Counted from the first letter of the stretch, positions 12,400-23,678 are shown. The stretch is 64,000 bases of DNA from Echinostoma caproni (GCA_900618425.1 UZAN01039646.1:20858-84857), one strand, 5' to 3'. The notes: a model not told the origin generated them from the sequence alone. A program made the numbers and translations.

Positions 12400-12945
12400 A
12401 CCAATGAAAAAATCTTTTAGATGAAATTCAGCGCCATGAAAAACAAACAAATTGAAGGACCAAGGCAAACACTCATCTGAATTGGTTCCATCAGATGAAT
12501 GGCAGTCGAATAGAATAAGTCCCATGGAACGTCCACTCCATCCCTAGGATCGTGTTATATCCCGTAGCTTAACTGTAATAAACCACATGCGATTCAATGA
12601 CAACAATATATAATCACGAAAAGCGGTTCAGTTTGCCTTGACTGCTCCGACTTCCTAAAGAGCCTGATTGTACACCTACGTCATACCAATCACAATGAAG
12701 TAGAACCGGCAAGCCATAAGATGAACAGTACCGGAGGAATTCTGCCAAATGCTCCCATCGATCTTACATGCATAACATCAAGTAAAAAACTGATGGATAA
12801 TGAAAATAAATCAACATATTTAGTTACGTTTTGTGGCATGTGGGGTTATTTGGGGGTGAGAGCGATTAAAAGTATGTTAAATTTGGAAACTGGTCCTACG
12901 CTTCTGGACACACAGGATGATTGTGATGTGAATGAACGATGATGA
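12400..12945 (+). mobile_element. Possible LINE C-terminal remnant with a C2H2-like knuckle
   Basis: An open frame without stops runs from about 12601 to 12943. It begins with VCLDCSDFLKSLIVHLRHTNH (12630-12692), a C-x2-C spacing followed by an F-x3-L-x2-H-like run and two further histidines. Some LINE proteins end in a cysteine/histidine knuckle of the form CxxC...F...GLxxH...H after a DRxxWR segment. Here DRVISRSLTVINHM-like residues occur about 30 codons upstream in another frame. The rest of the frame (MNSTGGILPNAPIDLTC onward) resembles nothing I know. A host zinc-finger fragment or chance is also possible. Confidence 0.25.
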
Positions 12946-13454
12946 GTCTTTGAGTCACGTTTCCTACCATATAGTGAGAAAACGGTTGAGTTTCAATGAT
13001 TTCTGGTGCCGTGATGAGGACCAGTCCTGTGGATTGGCCGTTATGGTACAAAGGAACAGAAGAACGCCTAGCTAAGTTGATAGTGGAACTAACAGGATTA
13101 CATCAAAACTCATCAGGCTTATAACTAAAATACAATTTGTTTTATTCATATGTTATTCCCGCGTATTTCCAGATCCCATACTAAAGATGTAAAAACTTGA
13201 ATGGAATGTTTTACAATGTGAGAGACAGGAGAGATATGGTTGGGTCCTTGACCTGTTTGAACTATCCCATTGAACCATCAATAAATATTTGGACTAGAAC
13301 CCGATGTATAACACAAAGTGCCAAGCATAACTACTTTTCCCTGATTCGTTTCCTCTTGCCAATACATCACAAAGCGATTAAAAGAGAGAATGAAGTAAAA
13401 AGTACAAAAAAAATAAAATTAACTTGAAAAATGCGAGGGAAATGTTTGCGATGA

Positions 13455-13510
13455 CTGACAAAGAGCACTGGACAGTTGTTTCATCCTGCTTAGGACTCGT
13501 CAGTACTTGG
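13455..13510 (-). ncRNA. Hammerhead ribozyme motif H2 (family 2), near-intact core
   Basis: On the minus strand: AGTA, CTGACGAG core (13503-13496), helix II GTCC with loop TAAGCA and GGAT (one G-T pair), GAAA, a short CAACTG helix III and a GTC cleavage triplet (next base at 13470), then CAGTGCTCTTTGTC. All conserved core positions (CTGANGA, GAAA, GTC) are present, so this is one of the two best hammerheads in the window. It lies about 170 bases downstream, on the same strand, of Penelope remnant C, which fits the known presence of hammerheads in Penelope terminal repeats. Confidence 0.72.
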
Positions 13511-13679
13511 TGTCTGTGAACAAAACGAATGGATCAATCTAAACATTCACCGTCTAAACTAGAAAAATATGAATAATTTCGCCTGTTTCCCGTATACTAT
13601 CTAGTCCGGACATGAAAAATATTAGGATGGGCGAGTGAAAATGAATTGGGTGGAGAGCCATAGGTTTACGAATTCACAA

Positions 13680-14110
13680 ATTGTCGTTTTGCCATCACCC
13701 GGAGGGGATAATTGCGATTTCCAGCTGCCCCCACTGTGATCAAGATGCTATGCTAAACCCTCTTAGATCACTGTTCATAAATCTGGTTGAAGGCGGACAA
13801 ACCCCATTGTCAAGTTAACTCAGTGGTCTGACTCTGCATGGTGTGAACAGAGTGCGTTCGCGTGACTCGGTGACCCCAGTGTGCACTCAGGCCGAATGTG
13901 CCTTACGAACTCGGTCGAGTCTAACGTCTACTCGTGCGACCGATTTACGCTGATCCACAGGAGGAAGTGAAATAGTAAACACAGAATAGCAGCAAACAGA
14001 GGATATTTATCTTTGAGTAGCAGCCTGATGGCTGGTTTGGACGTCAATAGGACATAGAGTTTAGCTCCACTGAATGCATGACTGATCGTAATTGTCAACG
14101 GTCAAGTAAC
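13680..14110 (-). mobile_element. Penelope-like element remnant C: GIY-YIG endonuclease region
   Basis: The minus-strand frame reads VYYFTSSCGSA, a stop where the first tyrosine is expected, then IGRTSRR (about 13950-13925), parallel to CSCGT-YIGRTSKR of remnant A. The nucleotide sequence around 13920-13990 matches 1441-1510 (CTCGTGCG.CC..., CCACAGGA, ACACAGAA). Further downstream AFNQIYE, SKRV and HSIL (about 13800-13740) align with the AEAFRLLY / SKGIRNSVL block of A. Several stops and shifts are present: a dead 5'-truncated copy. The hammerhead at 13.46-13.51 kb follows on the same strand. Confidence 0.65.
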
Positions 14111-15389
14111 TATCGCCGTCTTTGTGTTACCTGCAAATGACAGTCTTATGTAAACTATTCCAACAGTTTGATTATGAAACGCAATCTAGATTGGCACACG
14201 AATCTCGTAGTTTCAACAAAGCCTATCAGCGAGTTACCGAAAATTGATGTGATGTAATGGCCTTGTTCAATAGCCAAATGGGAAAACTTATGCCAATTTT
14301 ACCATCCATGTTCGGCACAAATTTTATATCCTAACAGAAAGAACCTGTTAAATGAAAACCTGGCGAGAACAGACGGATGACGATTTCCACCAAACACAGA
14401 GCAGTTGTTTAACATTTTCTGTTTGCTTCAGTATTTATTGAATAATAGATTCTGCTTATCAACAGAATCAATTTCTTTTATTCTTACACTTGAACAAAAT
14501 ATTTTCACAATAATTTCATGGTTTATACTAGGAATTATCGTCATATAGCTAAATCCATAGGGTATGGTTGCATTGCTCACGGAAAACGTTAATTGTGAAT
14601 TGACACTGTTATTGTGGCGCATGTTCTCAATGAACACCGAGGAAGGTGGAACAACAATGCACTAGACCATACACAGAACTCTATTACACAAACTGTTGCT
14701 GTGTGCTTAATTCAAGCTATGCTGTAGCCACATACTGCGCCGGTAACTATGTAACCCGTGTGACGTAAAACATGTTCAACGTCCTGTATCTGCCTGTGTG
14801 TTTGCCTACAGTCACATTACCACTGATTAAACATTGAAAACAGTGAGCATGACGTGACCCACGTAAACAGTGTGCAATAGAAACTGACTAGCCAACTGAA
14901 TAATCGACTGAAGATGAAACTAAAATAATCAGTGTTTGATGGTCTGGTGATGTCTTCAGTCTTGTGCAAGGCTCAACTACTTCCTTCGCGGGATTCTCTC
15001 GGGGTCTCGGGAGAGGATTCGCTGTGATGCATCTATATTTAAATATTGTCATCCGAATTAAATAGCACGGGCAGTTGTACAGCCTGATGAAAAAATGGAA
15101 AACTCTGGACAGTTAGACATGTGGAAAAGTAGCAACAATAGGATTAATGCTTTCAGTTAACTGTTGTTCAATCTATTAGTGCAAAATCCAGCCAAAAAGA
15201 CGTACTATTATTTACTTACTTATTGACAAACCTAGTTTTTGGGCCGTTTGTTGGCTTATGCATGTATTTTATCAACATAAACCCAGATTCTTGAACGCAA
15301 TATATTAATTTGTTCGACAGAAATATGTGAGACATGGTTCCCAAAAATGGGATACTCAAGTTTTGTTTCGTTTGAAACGGAGCTTTCGC
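14111..15389. other. Unannotated stretch
   Basis: No feature recognised; only short open frames such as 14428-14637 (minus). Confidence 0.35.
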
Positions 15390-15411
15390 NCCCCCCCCCC
15401 CCCCCCCCCCC
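15390..15411. repeat. Poly-C run preceded by an ambiguous base
   Basis: One N at 15390 and 21 cytosines. The true length is uncertain, as is usual for homopolymers in an assembly. Open frames running through it (polyglycine or polyproline) are artefacts. Confidence 0.9.
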
Positions 15412-16184
15412 GTTTATCTGGTACCAGCCTCTTTGGAGGAAAATCACAGTCTCCGGTCGACTTTATGAATTTAGTCTGCATATATGCTGCTAAAGGGACA
15501 GTAAGATAGTTGGAAAACGGAAAAATATCGGATGCCCTTCACCCCGACAAAACAGCACTTATCTATAACAATCAGAATGTATTGCTGAACCAGGGAAATT
15601 GTAAAGTCTGATTCCACCGTCGTTTCCTCCTTTGAGTTATCGTTTCACAGTCAACATCTGATCATCAAACTGTCATCACCGAAATAATGATAAGTAAACC
15701 AACAGGAATTTGTCAGATTTTTGTCTGCTCAAATAGCAAGCCGAAGGAAACCATAGTTATTATGAAACGATCAAGCGGGTTTCAAGTGTGCTCTTTGCAT
15801 CTAATCGGACAGAGTATGTCATGCTATATCTCAATACAACAAACCGTTTTATAGACTACTTTTATCAAACAAGTTTACGTTTTTTCGGTTATTTCTAACG
15901 ACTCAATTCTCGGAGAGAATGTAAAGAGACAGTAAAACAGGATATCTATTTCAAACGCCATCACTATTCACTACAGGGTAGCTTCATTCAATATTGACTA
16001 ATAGTTTTCCAGAAAAATAGAACGCTGTGCTCACAGGGCAAACATTCTACTGTTTCATGGTTGGAAATAGGCATTGTGTTCACCAGGAAAAGCAATCCAA
16101 AACAACAGAAATTCGATACTGGATAGAATGCATCGACACTTCATCAACAGCTCTTCCTTAAATACATTTGAAATACCCTTTTTA
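15412..16184. other. Unannotated stretch
   Basis: I see nothing here that I can name. Confidence 0.35.
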
Positions 16185-16345
16185 GCAGTGAAACATAAGT
16201 AGATATTAGTACAGATATACTGCTTCTGGCGTGAAGCAATAGCATATTCAATTCCGTGAATGAGGTACAAAACAGTACAAGTTGGCGGGAACAAATGTGA
16301 TGGAAGTCAGGGAGGGTACTTTATGAGTTTGATCGATACTTGTAT
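16185..16345 (+). repeat. Interspersed repeat, copy 1 (shared with 37.24-37.36 kb)
   Basis: The order GATATTAGTACAG, CTGCTTCTG, AATTCCGTGAATGAG, GGGAACAAATGTGATGGAAG recurs at 37247-37355 with scattered substitutions (GATATTAGTACAG, TTGCTTCTG, AATCCCATGAGTGAG, GGGAACAGCAAATGTAATGG). No coding capacity seen; class unknown. Confidence 0.6.
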
Positions 16346-18585
16346 TGTACATTGTTTGGTATCGAAGCTTAACTTTATAAATTCCTAGAATTCCCAGAAA
16401 CGCCACTACACCCAGGTGTGCTGAGCTGTTTGGTAGACACGAGGAAGCAAGGAAATAAATGTTAGCCAATGAAGATGCTTTGATCAAAATAGTTTCAGTA
16501 ATCTCGAGATAGAAAAAAATGAACGTTTACATAGATGCTGACTGGATGATTCATAAAAAGTTATTATTGGTGTCTGACGTAAAACGCGTGGAAGGTGGCA
16601 AACGCGGTTGCAACGTTTAGCTTTTCGGCCCCCTCGTACAAAGCCAGACCTCCAATAAGTACCTCGGTGACGGGTAAGAACTTCACCTTGAATGACAACT
16701 CACCACCGCAGTACTCTTCTCTCCCTATCGAGCAAGATTTTTATATGAACATCGAAATGGGTCAAAAGCACATTGTATGTACTGGATAAGGAATAAAACC
16801 AGGTAAATCGATTGAATTTGTCCTGTTTTATCAATGATTGAGGCATTCGCGGAGATGCGAAGAGAGTGTATGTTTGATTTTGTGTGTTTCGCCTTAATGG
16901 GCAGATCGGTAGACAATAGTTCCGAAATATCCACCTGCTGGAATTCGCTACTTTGACTCACCTGGCTATACTGTACTTGTGAGCGAAATACGTTGCTACT
17001 CAATCAGTCAAATTCTTTTTCTTCACCAATTCGAGCGGTCTCTTCGTGAATGCGGGTGAACACCACATGAATATTGGATGCTTTTCTTCCTCAAATGCAT
17101 CCTGATCGTCTTTCCGCAATGAATCACAATTAGAGAGTTGCTATTTGTGACCCTAACGGTTTTAATCAGTTTGAACAAAACCGAATCTGATTTGGATCTA
17201 CCCTCTAAGTTCCAATGATAAATTAAGAGTGGTTTTCACTTAGACCTTTGGGCTGATTCTTTGCGTATTCGATAGATAAATAACAGGAATGGGCAACAGA
17301 AATACTATTCTTTTCGTTCACCAATTTACGAGTGAATAAAAAACAACTCTAGATATAAAACAATTTTTCATTTTTTCAAACACCACAATAGAAAGCTGGT
17401 TTCTCGTAACCTGGAGTTTTAAAAATAGGAGACTGTATTCATCTCACTATTGGTTGAGAAAATAGCACTACACGTCGCCTATTTCAATGTATTAATCTCC
17501 AGATAAAGTTTTCGTTTGTTTCTTCCATACAGAGCGCTGTGTTTTACAAAACGTGCAAATCAATACTCGCAAGTTCACCAGATGTTGTTGAGTACAAGTG
17601 AATGAATCTGGGTGATCTACCGGCAGGTCACGCACGATGAGACTATTGCAACTGTAACCGGAGTACGGATTTCCATACCTCGGTGGTCTGCCGAACGCTG
17701 CTTGACTTGTTTACAACCCGCATATTCAATCAATCAGCACAATTTAAGTTGGCTCTTGAACTGACAACGGCTGTCAGTCAGATTTTTGACCAAATGAATA
17801 ATAGTGTCAGCAAGTTATTGATTGTATCGTATTCTCGACCAAGTTTGCACACAAACACACAAACAGATATTTGTCTATCGCAAACAAAGCAAATGAAACC
17901 CACCAGATTGATGGTTGAAGCTGCACAGGTAAGGGAGCACATACATCTGGCTGATTGTTATTGCAGCAGCAGTAATCTTAACAGTCTTCTGAATTCGATT
18001 TATCCACTGAGCTATTTCTGAAGTATTTTACTTACAAAATGAGGGCCCAAGTAACAATTTGACCCAGTCCCTCGTCCAACAATAATATCTGCTGCATACT
18101 GTCAAAATACCAACATAATTTTTCTTCTTGTCCTATTTCAACATCATACCTAAAAGAGTGTTTTAATATCTGCTTGAATTTTCCGGAAAAACGGTGTAGG
18201 AAATCTTTCATAATTGATCATAGTATATCCTGCTTTTCCCCCTGAGATTCACGGATAACCCAGGTTGTTTGTTTTTTAAAATTGTAGGCGTCTCTGCAGT
18301 CCTCCAAAGTTTGTTCAATACCCGAATTAGTTATTGACGGTAAAATTGTTTTTAATGGCCGACAAATGGCATTTTGCAGTTGTTTCCTTCATTTTGTTTA
18401 CTGTTCGAGTCCCGGATGAGACGAAATTTATCGTAGTGTTAGTGAATTTCGACAAAATTGAAACAACTATCCACTGCATTTGTCTGCGATCACTCACAAA
18501 GTTACCACCAGTTACCACCACGATGGTTAAAAATTAACAAGATATTTTCCCGAATATGGTCTTGAGTATACTAGCCATAAATTAT
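16346..18585. other. Unannotated stretch
   Basis: Two opposite-strand open frames overlap near 16.6-17.0 kb (plus 16595-16789; minus 16725-17003). The minus one contains a good donor-like CCAG|GTGAGT near 16970. Neither resembles a known protein, and I do not call them genes. A 112-codon plus-strand frame at 17683-18021 is likewise unsupported. Confidence 0.35.
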
Positions 18586-18657
18586 ACATATGCATATATA
18601 TATATATACATTTGATAATAAGTTGTATGTGAATGACTGGAAGAAATTCCCCTGGAA

Positions 18658-18700
18658 GCACGCGACCGGTTTCGCGGTTCTTACTGCTCGTCAGGCATGC
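18658..18700 (-). ncRNA. Hammerhead ribozyme motif H3 (family 3), best preserved
   Basis: Minus strand: helix I GCATGC (18700-18695) pairs with GCGTGC (18663-18658) with one G-T pair. Core CTGACGA (18694-18688); helix II GCAG / CCGC with a six-base loop TAAGAA and one mismatch; GAAA (18673-18670). ACCGGT forms a self-complementary helix III; the GTC cleavage triplet is at 18666-18664. All catalytic core positions agree with the hammerhead consensus. Such minimal helix III motifs are known to act better as dimers. Confidence 0.78.
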
Positions 18701-19009
18701 GTATCCGATATTTTTTTGTCCGTTCATTCATATACTTGTACCCAGAAAGTGTATTTTAGTCACAATAACCTTGTTTTCAAATACTTACTATTAAATATTC
18801 TATCAAGACCATCAGGTCACGTTTGTTGCGGTTAGTAGCATCTAACCCACTTACAAAACATCGAATCATAGTATTGATTCTTCATTGGAGTGGCTCTGAA
18901 AGAGCTGTCTATCCAATGGTCACCCGGTGTTGCAAACAAGGTTATTATGACGAAAATACACTTCCTGGGTACAAGTATATGAATGAACTGACAAAAGATT
19001 GCCGGATAC

Positions 19010-19047
19010 GCATGGCTGCAGCAAGAACCGCGAAAGCGGTCGTGTGC
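19010..19047 (+). ncRNA. Hammerhead motif H4, decayed partner arm of H3
   Basis: GCATGG, then CTGCAGC where CTGACGAGC is expected (three bases lost). Loop AAGAA, CCGC, intact GAAA (19032-19035), GCGGTC with the cleavage triplet, and GTGTGC follow. The lost core bases should abolish activity. Its position mirrors H3 in the inverted arm. Confidence 0.65.
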
Positions 19048-19112
19048 TTCTAGGGAAATCTTGTCCAGTTATTCACATACTACTTATTATCAAATATATA
19101 TCTATATATGAT

Positions 19113-19838
19113 AAACATTTTACAACTCAGTGTACGCCTCCATTCTCTCTCGAAATATATATATATATATATCGCAAATTTATCCCGTTACTTGCTTGAC
19201 ACATCCCTTCAACTTTCTGATAGATTGTTGTGCATGAGCAGATGATCCATCAAATGACACAAATAAAGTGAGGTGCAGTACAGGTGTGGATTTCCAGTCT
19301 AATAAAAAGCACGGTCGACGCAGTTTCTGATCGATCAGCTTGCATCTTCAAAATGTGTGGTTCTTTAGATTGAGCGAAGATACAATGCATAAAACAGCGC
19401 AGAACCAGCTAGGGACTCCGTGAATATAACCGCTGGCTGCCGTGTTGTGATTGAATGAATTTGTTTTTTGGTGTTTTCGTCCACTGTAAATAACAAAGTT
19501 TGTGGTCGAATTAAGGAGTTTCGGATTTTTCAAAAAATGCAAACTGCTGTAATTTATTGAACTTAAATTTTAACTAAACTTGAACGCGAATGGTGAAACC
19601 TCAATACATTTTATTCACAGTGCAAAACGTTTATTTAGCGAACAAACATAATATTGATTGAAATGATCGCACGTGGGAAAGAATATGTCCAGTTTCTTTG
19701 TATTTGTATTTGTATAACTTGTACAAGCATATATGCTTACATTTCAGTTAAAAATGAGCACTGTTCGTCACACAGAATGAAATAATAATAATAATAATAT
19801 TAACGAAAGGTAAAGAATATCGGTGATATATGTTTTAT
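19113..19838. other. Unannotated stretch before gap
   Basis: AT dinucleotide run near 19157-19172 and an AAT run at 19781-19799; otherwise nothing recognised. Confidence 0.4.
19781..19799. repeat. (AAT)n microsatellite
   Basis: About six AAT units just left of the assembly gap. Confidence 0.9.
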
Positions 19839-20441
19839 NNNNNNNNNNNNNNNNNNNNNNNNNNNNNNNNNNNNNNNNNNNNNNNNNNNNNNNNNNNNNN
19901 NNNNNNNNNNNNNNNNNNNNNNNNNNNNNNNNNNNNNNNNNNNNNNNNNNNNNNNNNNNNNNNNNNNNNNNNNNNNNNNNNNNNNNNNNNNNNNNNNNNN
20001 NNNNNNNNNNNNNNNNNNNNNNNNNNNNNNNNNNNNNNNNNNNNNNNNNNNNNNNNNNNNNNNNNNNNNNNNNNNNNNNNNNNNNNNNNNNNNNNNNNNN
20101 NNNNNNNNNNNNNNNNNNNNNNNNNNNNNNNNNNNNNNNNNNNNNNNNNNNNNNNNNNNNNNNNNNNNNNNNNNNNNNNNNNNNNNNNNNNNNNNNNNNN
20201 NNNNNNNNNNNNNNNNNNNNNNNNNNNNNNNNNNNNNNNNNNNNNNNNNNNNNNNNNNNNNNNNNNNNNNNNNNNNNNNNNNNNNNNNNNNNNNNNNNNN
20301 NNNNNNNNNNNNNNNNNNNNNNNNNNNNNNNNNNNNNNNNNNNNNNNNNNNNNNNNNNNNNNNNNNNNNNNNNNNNNNNNNNNNNNNNNNNNNNNNNNNN
20401 NNNNNNNNNNNNNNNNNNNNNNNNNNNNNNNNNNNNNNNNN
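19839..20441. other. Assembly gap (603 N)
   Basis: Unsequenced. The LINE on its right side runs into it, so the gap should contain the 3' end of that element. Open frames made of X residues across it are meaningless. Confidence 0.99.
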
Positions 20442-22510
20442 CAGGGGAATTTTTATAAATGTTAATCCGAGAGGGTAGCTGACGAAATGGGGAGCGTGTG
20501 GACGGATGGGAAGGACAAGACGATAGATCAGAGTGTAGTGGATGAAGAGGATCATCTAGAATCTTTTGTGCAAATTTAAAACAAGAGTTGAGGTGACCAA
20601 CAATGAGTTCCGTGATTAATAAATCGATTGGGATTAATGATGAACGACTGATTACCACCAAACAACGGCGAATTCTTTTGAAGTCTTATTTTAAAATACC
20701 GGGAAACACTACAGGAGAGCAATAAAGTAGAGTGGGTAAAATGCATTGATGAACGAAAGATGACGGGATTGACTGTGGGGTTCGGAATTGCCTGAGTTTG
20801 CGTAACTGAAAAGATAGGCGTCTCAGTTTTCCNCGGATAGGTTTTCAGTAAAAGAATGAAATTCCGAAGGAAATGAAACTGTCTGACACAAAACAACGTC
20901 ATTAGCATACTTCTGGATGTGCCAGGGGGTGCGACCGAAAGATCACTAATAAAGGCAGAGAAAAGATATGGAGATAGAACAGCACCTTGAGGAACACTAG
21001 AATTATTAACAAGAGGTTTTAATGTCCTCCTTCCTAATTTGATGCACTGGATCCTCTGTGTGAAATAGTCAACAAGCCATGAGAGCAGTTATTTTGGAGT
21101 GCCAAAAGATTCAAGTTTGAAAAGAAGGGATGATCGGGAAACAGAATCAAACGCGGACGAATAGTCAAGAAAAGCACAACGGACAGACTTGATCGAATTG
21201 TTCAATGACTTGCTGATAAAATGCACTAGAGTGGATACGGTGTTCAATGTAGATCTGTTTGGTTTGTATGCAAACTGAAGGGGGTCGTGATCGACTCAGA
21301 ATGGCCTTTTTAGTTACCTTTAGAGCCGCTGAGGTCAACGCAGTAGGACAAAACCCTTTCGCAAGAACAGTTGAGGACGTGGATTTGAGGATCGGAATAA
21401 TGGTCACTGGACGCCAAGAATGAGGAATCGACCGGGTAGATAGGGACTCATTGACGATGGATGCCATCACATTGTTTAGGGAAGCAACTCCATAGTTCAG
21501 TAGTGCCAGAGGAAGACCGTCAATGCCTGCAGCTGAGGATGATTTGCAGGATCGAAGAAGAATAGAGATTAAATCATTGGAAATAGACACTGAACTGGAT
21601 TCATTGCATAGAAATGAGGGATTCGGGCTCACCTTTGACGAGTGGATGAAAGCGACGTTGGGGCTGTTGACATCCACAGAGGTATTAGAGCGTTTTCTGT
21701 TCTGCCCACAAAGAAGGCGAATACCTTGCCATAAAAGCCTGGTGTTCCTTGTTCGCAGAATTTGAACGACGAAGGTTGCATTGTGGTACGTTATCTCGGA
21801 CGTGATTAAACCAGAATAGTGCTTTACAAGTGATACAAGACGAGAGTTGTGGGCCAGTTCTTTGTACCTTCTCAGTGACTTCAAAAAAGGTGAAGTAATT
21901 CTACCGTTACAGACAAACAGAGTTTTCATTGGACAACACAAGTTAAAAATCGATTTATTCGTTTCAGTGAACAGATTGATACATTTAAAAAGCGAAGGAC
22001 AAGAATAAACCCAGACTAAACAATCACAATAGAACGGTTAAGAAGAAAGATACGGTTGGGTGAAAAGTCCTTTAGATGAAATTTTATCTGAGTAGAACGT
22101 GTGAATGCTTGATAGGCAGTGCGAGAGTATACTTTTGGTCTAACAAAAAGAATACTATGGTCACTGGTAGAAACCGGGGCCATCAGTTTGAGAGAGAATA
22201 ATTTGGGATGGTTTGTGATCACTCTGTCCAGCACAGAACGTGCGCTGATAGGAGAATGTGAAAGGTCAGACAGACCAAACGGAAGCAGGGGAGAAATGCT
22301 TGTATGATTGAAATCACCAACAAGAAAGTGAAGATTTTCATCTAACAATGAAACTAGAAAAGGAATATAGGAATCGAAGAAAACAGAAATATCGGTCCGA
22401 GTACACGAAGAAGATATATACACATTGGTGACGATTGTACTTTTTGATGACCAACGAAGGACATTAGAGCGGTGTTTCGTCGTGTTTGGGACCAGTCAGA
22501 GGTGGGTATA
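20442..22510 (-). mobile_element. Decayed CR1/jockey-type LINE, 5'-truncated, 3' end in gap
   Basis: Minus-strand reading from 22510 gives the end of the endonuclease (VYISSSCTRTD, LVGDFNHTSI, STSDHSILFVRPKVYSR at 22423-22100). The reverse transcriptase follows: SSSAAGIDGLPLALLNYG and IPHSWRPVTIIPILKS (21941-21165), FLDYSSAFDSVSRSSLL, WLVDYFTQRIQCIKLG, SVPQGAVLSPYLFSAFISDL, then KYANDVVLC with YAND in place of YADD (20909-20898). The C-terminal IPSSFVHQCILPTLLYCSPVV-like and RSSLIPIDLLITELI segments run up to the gap. In-frame stops and shifts occur (for example near 21065 and 20690). It resembles the plus-strand LINE at 3.15-5.60 kb but is clearly a separate copy. It is inactive: the catalytic aspartate is changed and the 5' end is missing. 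Confidence 0.88.
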
Positions 22511-22584
22511 ATTTTCTTCCTCCTCTTTATTGAATAATTTACGCTAAGAAATATATGAATGACTAGACAAAATTTCTTGGTAAC

Positions 22585-22623
22585 ACTACCGAGTGTGCGG
22601 TTCCGGCCGCTCATCAGGCATAC
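22585..22623 (-). ncRNA. Hammerhead motif H5, decayed
   Basis: CTGATGA core (22617-22611) and a perfect helix II GCGG / CCGC (loop CCGGAA) are intact, but GAAA is replaced by ACAC and the cleavage side is scrambled. Inactive by inspection. Confidence 0.6.
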
Positions 22624-22860
22624 TTATCCGATGATCTCTTATCACTTTATTTATACACGGACGCCAAAGTCAAGTTTGTTACGGTTATGAGCATTCAACC
22701 CATCTACAAATATTGACTCATACTACTGATCCATAAATATACTGGTTCTGAAAGAGCTGTTCAGACAAATTTACCCGATGTTACAAATAAGGATATTGCG
22801 ACGAAAATACATTTCCTGGGTCGAAGTATATGAACGAAGCGACAAGAGATTACCAGATAC

Positions 22861-22904
22861 GTATGCCTGACGAGCGACAAGAACTGCAAAACCAGGTTGC
22901 GTGC
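22861..22904 (+). ncRNA. Hammerhead motif H6, decayed
   Basis: GTATGC helix I pairs with GCGTGC (22899-22904). Core CTGACGA is intact (22867-22873). Helix II is weakened, GAAA has become AAAA (22888-22891), and the cleavage triplet is GTT. The outward orientation mirrors H5. Confidence 0.65.
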
Positions 22905-22966
22905 TTCCAGGGAAATTTCTTTGACTCAGTCATATATTACATATTGTGAGATAAACATATGTATGA

Positions 22967-23644
22967 ATTTTTTTACACTTTAGAAAGCTAAGGAAAAAGT
23001 GGAATATTTTTACCGTTCCACTTTGCATTCACATATGTGAATACTTGTACGCACACAGCTGCGGAATTTTCCCCACCAACAAACGGAAACCCACTTTTTT
23101 CAACTGTGACGTTCTTCAGATTTGGGAAACGTCCTGCTTTAAATATCTGTTCTATCCAGAGTAATATGTGGGCAAAATAGGGGCAGGTAAGCAAAAAAAC
23201 GACAACATCACTTGTTCGTATGTGACCTCAGTCAAGTGTTTTCAGTTCATTCCAGGCCAGCAATTTCTGTGACCCAAATTCACCAAAAAATTGTCAATTT
23301 AATAGCTCAGTTAGCAAGTTCATCAAAACCGAAATAAAGTGATTTTATCCGTCTTGTGTTTTCTTTCACATTTCTCTTCAACTTCAGACCAAATCTCCTA
23401 TCACTGTCGACACTGTCAGTGAATATTATATTTAACGTAATTACCTAAAATCTTCAATACAAATATTCCCACAAAACCGAGTTCATTGTATCTTGTGAAT
23501 GAACCATCATTCAACAAAATTGAATCACATTTACTCATATTCCGTTTCAAAGAAATAACATCGACAACTTTGTTCAAAATCCCTCCTTTGTGATTTCCCG
23601 CTCATGGAAACTGTCTATCCACTGATGAACGAATGGGATCGGAA

Positions 23645-23678
<34 letters not shown>

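Larger units (their letters stand above)
18590..19112. mobile_element. Foldback element copy 1 with ~190-bp inverted arms carrying hammerhead motifs
   Basis: The left arm (18590-18783) and right arm (18925-19112) are inverted repeats. Both read, from the outside in, TTTGATAATAAGT.GTATGTGAAT, a hammerhead region, GTATCCG, CATTCATATACTTGTACCCAG, AGTGTATTTT.GTCA.AATAACCTTGTTT. A ~140-bp centre separates them. The hammerheads face outward (left arm on minus, right arm on plus), so the two halves are head to head. No ORF of a transposase or reverse transcriptase is inside. TA-rich microsatellites flank both ends. A second copy is at 22.52-22.97 kb. Confidence 0.75.
22520..22966. mobile_element. 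Foldback element copy 2 with inverted arms and decayed hammerheads
   Basis: Same organisation as the element at 18590-19112. The left arm (22525-22660) reads ATATATGAATGACTAGACAAAATTTC, the hammerhead region, ATCCGATGATCTCTTATC; the right arm ends with its reverse complement. The centre shares TTTGTTACGGTTATGAGCAT, CAACCCA and GGTTCTGAAAGAGCTGT with copy 1. It abuts the 5' truncation point of the LINE at about 22510. Confidence 0.7.

Noticed and set aside
15085..15115. CTGATGA followed by GAAAA on the plus strand
   Set aside because: The bases between cannot form helix II, and the flanks do not pair as helix I.
16725..17003. Minus frame with a strong GTGAGT donor-like sequence inside
   Set aside because: The donor lies inside the frame rather than at its end, and no linked exon is visible; overlaps another open frame on the plus strand.
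19768..20661. Long open frames of 211-297 codons across the gap
   Set aside because: They consist almost entirely of undetermined residues from the N run.
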